The notes under the pieces: generated by a model
Databases searched by the model: none
What the model was told of the DNA's origin: nothing
The model's input: the letters and a program-made list of their open reading frames with translations, nothing else
Translations under genes and position numbers: made by a program
Shown here: positions 60,621 to 64,000 of the stretch, piece by piece
How positions within the stretch are numbered: the stretch's first letter is position 1
Layout: each line of letters opens with the position of its first letter
NCBI GenBank assembly: GCA_027625915.1
Contig: JANTQA010000015.1
Coordinates: forward strand, 11,561,001 to 11,625,000
Length of the DNA: 64,000 nucleotides
Reading direction: 5' to 3'
DNA from: Anaeramoeba flamelloides
Lineage: Eukaryota; Metamonada; Anaeramoebidae

Positions 60621-61938
60621 AATTATCATCAAAAAGAAATGATAGAAAATATTGACAATTTTTTCTGGATTATTCTCCATATGGGAAAAGATTGATTAAC
60701 ATTTTCAAATAAATTAAAAGAAATTAATCTTATTAAATTTATTTTTTTATGAAACAAAGATAAATTGAAATTATGTATAATAATTTTAAAATTTTATAAA
60801 ATCAGAGATTTTACAATTAAATTTCTGAAAGGAAAACTAAAATATTCGGGAATCTAGAGTATAATTTACACTTCTTTCCCAATAATATTAATAAAATAAA
60901 CAGTTTATTTTGATGAATTATTAAAAATATTAGACAATCAAGATTTTCTTTTATTAAAATTGAACTTAATAAAAAAAAATAAAAAATTCGTATGTATTTA
61001 TATTTTATTTTCAGTTAAGCAGTTGATCTTACTAAATTATTTAAATCCATATATTTACAAGAAATACAAACGAAATTTTTTATGGTTCACTTTCTTACTG
61101 ATCGATTTATACCACCCAAATTTTTTGAAATAGTTTTTAATTCCCAAAGTTTTCACTTGTTCTAAAAAACTTTCAATGCCAAAGCCTTATACTTGTATTT
61201 TCTGTTTTTTTTTCCATAACTTAATTTTTTCAATGAAATAATTAATATTAGATCTTTAAAAAGATACTCTTAATTGCACAATAAATAGATCAAATTTTTC
61301 ATTCAGCTTTCCAAAAAAATTAAAGCATTTTCATAATTAAAATAAATCTATAAAGTCCCAATTCTAAGGGAAAAGAATAATTTAAGCATCTTTTGCTTGT
61401 TCTAAGATTTGAAATGTTGAAATTTAACATGATTTATTATTATCAATTTTGGAAAGTGTATAAAAATTTTGTTCATTTTATTTTGAAACAAATAGTATAT
61501 TCAAAAGGAAAGTATAAGGATTATATTGTTGAGAAATTTACTCTTATAACAAATTTTTTGGAGTTACTTTAAGAGTATAAAAAGTGATAATTCAATTTTC
61601 TATTCTTATATTGGAAAAATAAATAGGATAATATTTTAAATGATTTTCAATTTTTTGATTCTTGAAGTAATCTTTCGTTGAAGATAGTTAGTTGACCTAA
61701 AATACATCTACACAAATAAATAATAAATTTCCCAACGTACTAAAGAAATTCAAACATTTTCCTTCACTTTAAAGGTAGTAAAAGAAAAAACCGAAAATGA
61801 TGAGAAAAATAATTTCATTTAAATCTTTAAAAATCAAAATCTTTATTTTGATTTTTCATTTTTTGATAATTAATTCAAAATCTTCTTTTCTTCTCTCTGG
61901 AAATTTCGTTTCTCGCTTTTGTTTTCTTGAAATAAAAG

Positions 61939-64000
61939 ATGACAGATCCACAATCCGAACCAACGACTGAATTAAGAAAAAAGAATTTGAAAAAGCTCCT
62001 CTCGCAATATTATGGTGAAAATTCTGATCCACAATTACCATTAAAAGAGAACACATATAATTTAAATTCATCTTTATTTCAATCTGATGAGTAACTAATC
62101 TCTTTCTCTGCACTTATTCTTCATTCTTCGATTTTTGTTTTTACTTTTTTTTTCTTTTTTTTTTCATTTTTCTTTTTAATTCAAAAGATATGTAAAAAAA
62201 TTATTACAAGAAAAGACATATGAAGAATTAATCGGAACAAACAATAAATTAGTAGAAGAGTTAAGCACTTACGATCAAAAATTACAAATCTTGGTGTACC
62301 AAAACTATAGCAAATTTATTGATGCGAGTGACAAAATCAATTATTTGGGAAACCATGTTGAAACAATGGAAAAAGAAATGGACAAACTAACAACAAAATT
62401 AAAGAAAATTGAGAAACTGAATGAGAAAATTACAACTAGGCTTACTCCAAAGCATAAGAATATTCGGCGATTAGAAGGGATTAATCAGGTATCAAAAAAA
62501 ATCCAATATTTATTGGAATTACCAGAAAAATTGTCTGTTTGTGTGAAATTGAAAGAATACGGCCAAGCTGTAAACTTTTATTTACACACTCTCAAGACAC
62601 TTGAAAAATATTCAAATTTTAGCAATTTTCAAAAAATCAAATCGCAAGCCGATTTAATAATCCAAGATATCAAAAAAATATTATTACAAACAATTCATAA
62701 AAATGAAAAAAATAATGAAAAGATCAATGAATCAGTCAAATTGTTAATTAAATTGGGAGAAGATGAAAAAGAAATGATCGAGGGTTTTTTAAATTCAAAA
62801 ATTACAAAAACCAGCAAAAAATTGCAACACTTTGAAAAAATTGAAATTGATCCAATCATAAAAATCCTCGATCAAAGTCAAAACCAAAGCCCAAACGAAA
62901 ACGAAAATCAAACCAAAAACAAAAACAAAAATGAAAACAAAAATGAAAACCAAGAATCTGTAAATAAATCAACAAATGTAAAAACAATTAAAATGGATGA
63001 ATTACAAAAGAAGAAAAATTCTCATGATAACAATAATCAAGAAAATGAAATTAAAATAAGTTTGGGTGATAATAATCATGAAAATATGTTTATAATAAAC
63101 AAAAATTCAAAAAATGATCAAGGGGAAGATAACAAAAACAAAAAAGAAAACGAAAACAAAAAAGAAAAAGAAAAAGAAAAAGAAAACGAAAAAGAAAAAG
63201 AAAAAGAAAACAAAAAAGAAAACGAAAAAGAAAAAGAGTATATATTAACTAAGGAAGGTTATTATTCAAATTTAGATAAAATAATTGTAAAAATAGTCTC
63301 GAATTTGACAAATTTCTTTCTTGAGGATTTTCTTGAATTACAAAATATATTTAAAATACTATTCCTAAAAGGTAGAGAACCCCAAAATCAAAGGGGAGGG
63401 CAAAACGGAAGCAAGAATGGAAAGAAAAATGTTCCATTTTCAAATTTATTATTAGAAAAAAATCTAATTTTATGTGAACAGTTTATTGTAATCTTAAAAA
63501 AATTATTGTTTCATAAAAATTTGAGTCTTATTTCTCTAAAAAACATTTTGGAACTAATCCCGAAAAGAATGGGAAAATATCCATATATATTTAAACATAA
63601 ATTAAATGTTGACAGAATCTTTGGAAAGGTATTTAATGATTCTTTACAGTTTCACGTTAATTTAAGATTTGAATCATTTGTTGGTCGGTTCAAAACATTT
63701 TTAAATGAAATAAACACTAGTTTTGCAATTTCTTTAAGAAAATTTGAAAAAAGCCAAAAAATGAAAAGAAAGGCAATGAATAATAACAGATTAAAATCCC
63801 AGCAGCAATTGCCAATGAAAGAAAATTCAGAAATTACAAGAGGCTCTATTCTTACAAGTACCTTTGAAGATATCAAAAATTTTCTAAAAAAAGGAATTAA
63901 TAATCTAGTTGCTGAATTGTCATACTTTTATGAGATTTATAACTTTAGTCAACTTGAAAAGGGGCAAAGAATTTTCACCCTCAATAAAATTATCAAACAA
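61939..64000 (+). CDS. VPS51: VPS51 subunit of GARP/EARP tethering complexes, 3' partial
   Basis: Exon 1 61939-62090 and exon 2 62188 to the window end, joined in phase across a 97-nt intron (GTAACT..AAAAG). The frame is still open at 64000. Seen: LLSQYYG near the start, NLNSSLF then EYVKKLLQEKTYEELIGTNN, LVYQNYSKFIDASDKINYL, a coiled coil, and KKIQYLLELPEKLSVCVKL. These follow the conserved VPS51 N-terminal order (YYG, DLNS..F, LVYENYNKFI.A.D.I, LPERL). VPS51 joins VPS52/53/54 or VPS50 to tether endosome-derived vesicles at the Golgi or recycling endosomes. An Asn/Lys/Glu-rich insertion (about 62880-63240) splits the helical body, an addition not usual in the family. Confidence 0.92.

Larger units (their letters stand above)
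57026..61938. other. Intergenic region, LINE relic and repeats
   Basis: Holds the exon-like ORF at 57228, the LINE relic with array A6 and a MITE, and an inverted repeat at 60205-60620. From 60620 to 61938 I see nothing beyond AT-rich sequence. Confidence 0.65.

Overview
The window is very AT-rich, spliceosomal-intron eukaryotic DNA. Introns run GT..AG and exons end at ordinary TAA or TGA stops. Asn/Lys/Gln-rich tracts fill many proteins, and the intergenic DNA is mostly poly-A/T and decayed repeats. I infer a free-living amoeboid protist (Anaeramoeba-like or amoebozoan-like); nothing here fixes the genus. All gene models below were spliced by eye and checked only for phase and family fit.

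Layout. 1-4575 (+): 3' part of a bridge-like lipid-transfer-type protein with a PH domain. 8488-8565 (-): tRNA-Leu(UAG). 11098-12151 (-): seven-helix membrane protein of the THH1/TOM1/TOM3 kind. 17947-22909 (+): complete V-ATPase subunit C in five exons. 30716-31493 (-): complete ARF GTPase. 36994-47702 (-): complete PP6-type phosphatase catalytic subunit in eight exons over 10.7 kb. 51471-51810 (+): small unknown gene, tail to tail with 51846-57025 (-), a 1664-residue HSA-domain protein resembling NuA4 scaffolds (Eaf1/Vid21). 61939-64000 (+): 5' part of VPS51 (GARP/EARP tethering), running off the window.

Introns fall into two classes. Most are 35-210 nt, but five are 1.95-3.7 kb, and every one of those carries repeats. 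ARF, V-ATPase C, VPS51 and the lipid-transfer-like protein all belong to endomembrane housekeeping, but they are not arranged as a functional cluster.

The rest is repeat archaeology: three copies of one LINE (one with a clear target duplication), several MITE families with TA-CAG ends, a MITE with a perfect 9-bp duplication, long inverted repeats, and at least eight pairs of diverged dispersed repeats. The most unusual structure is a family of composite arrays (six copies, 0.1-0.7 kb). They are built by shuffling a few perfect or near-perfect hairpin modules between CCTAACGGC-type joints, with iterated AGTGCCGTCA/AGTGCCGTAG units at the ends. The smallest copy sits in a LINE with a 5-bp GATCA duplication, so the arrays appear to be mobile. 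I see no retroviral, Polinton or CRISPR elements.
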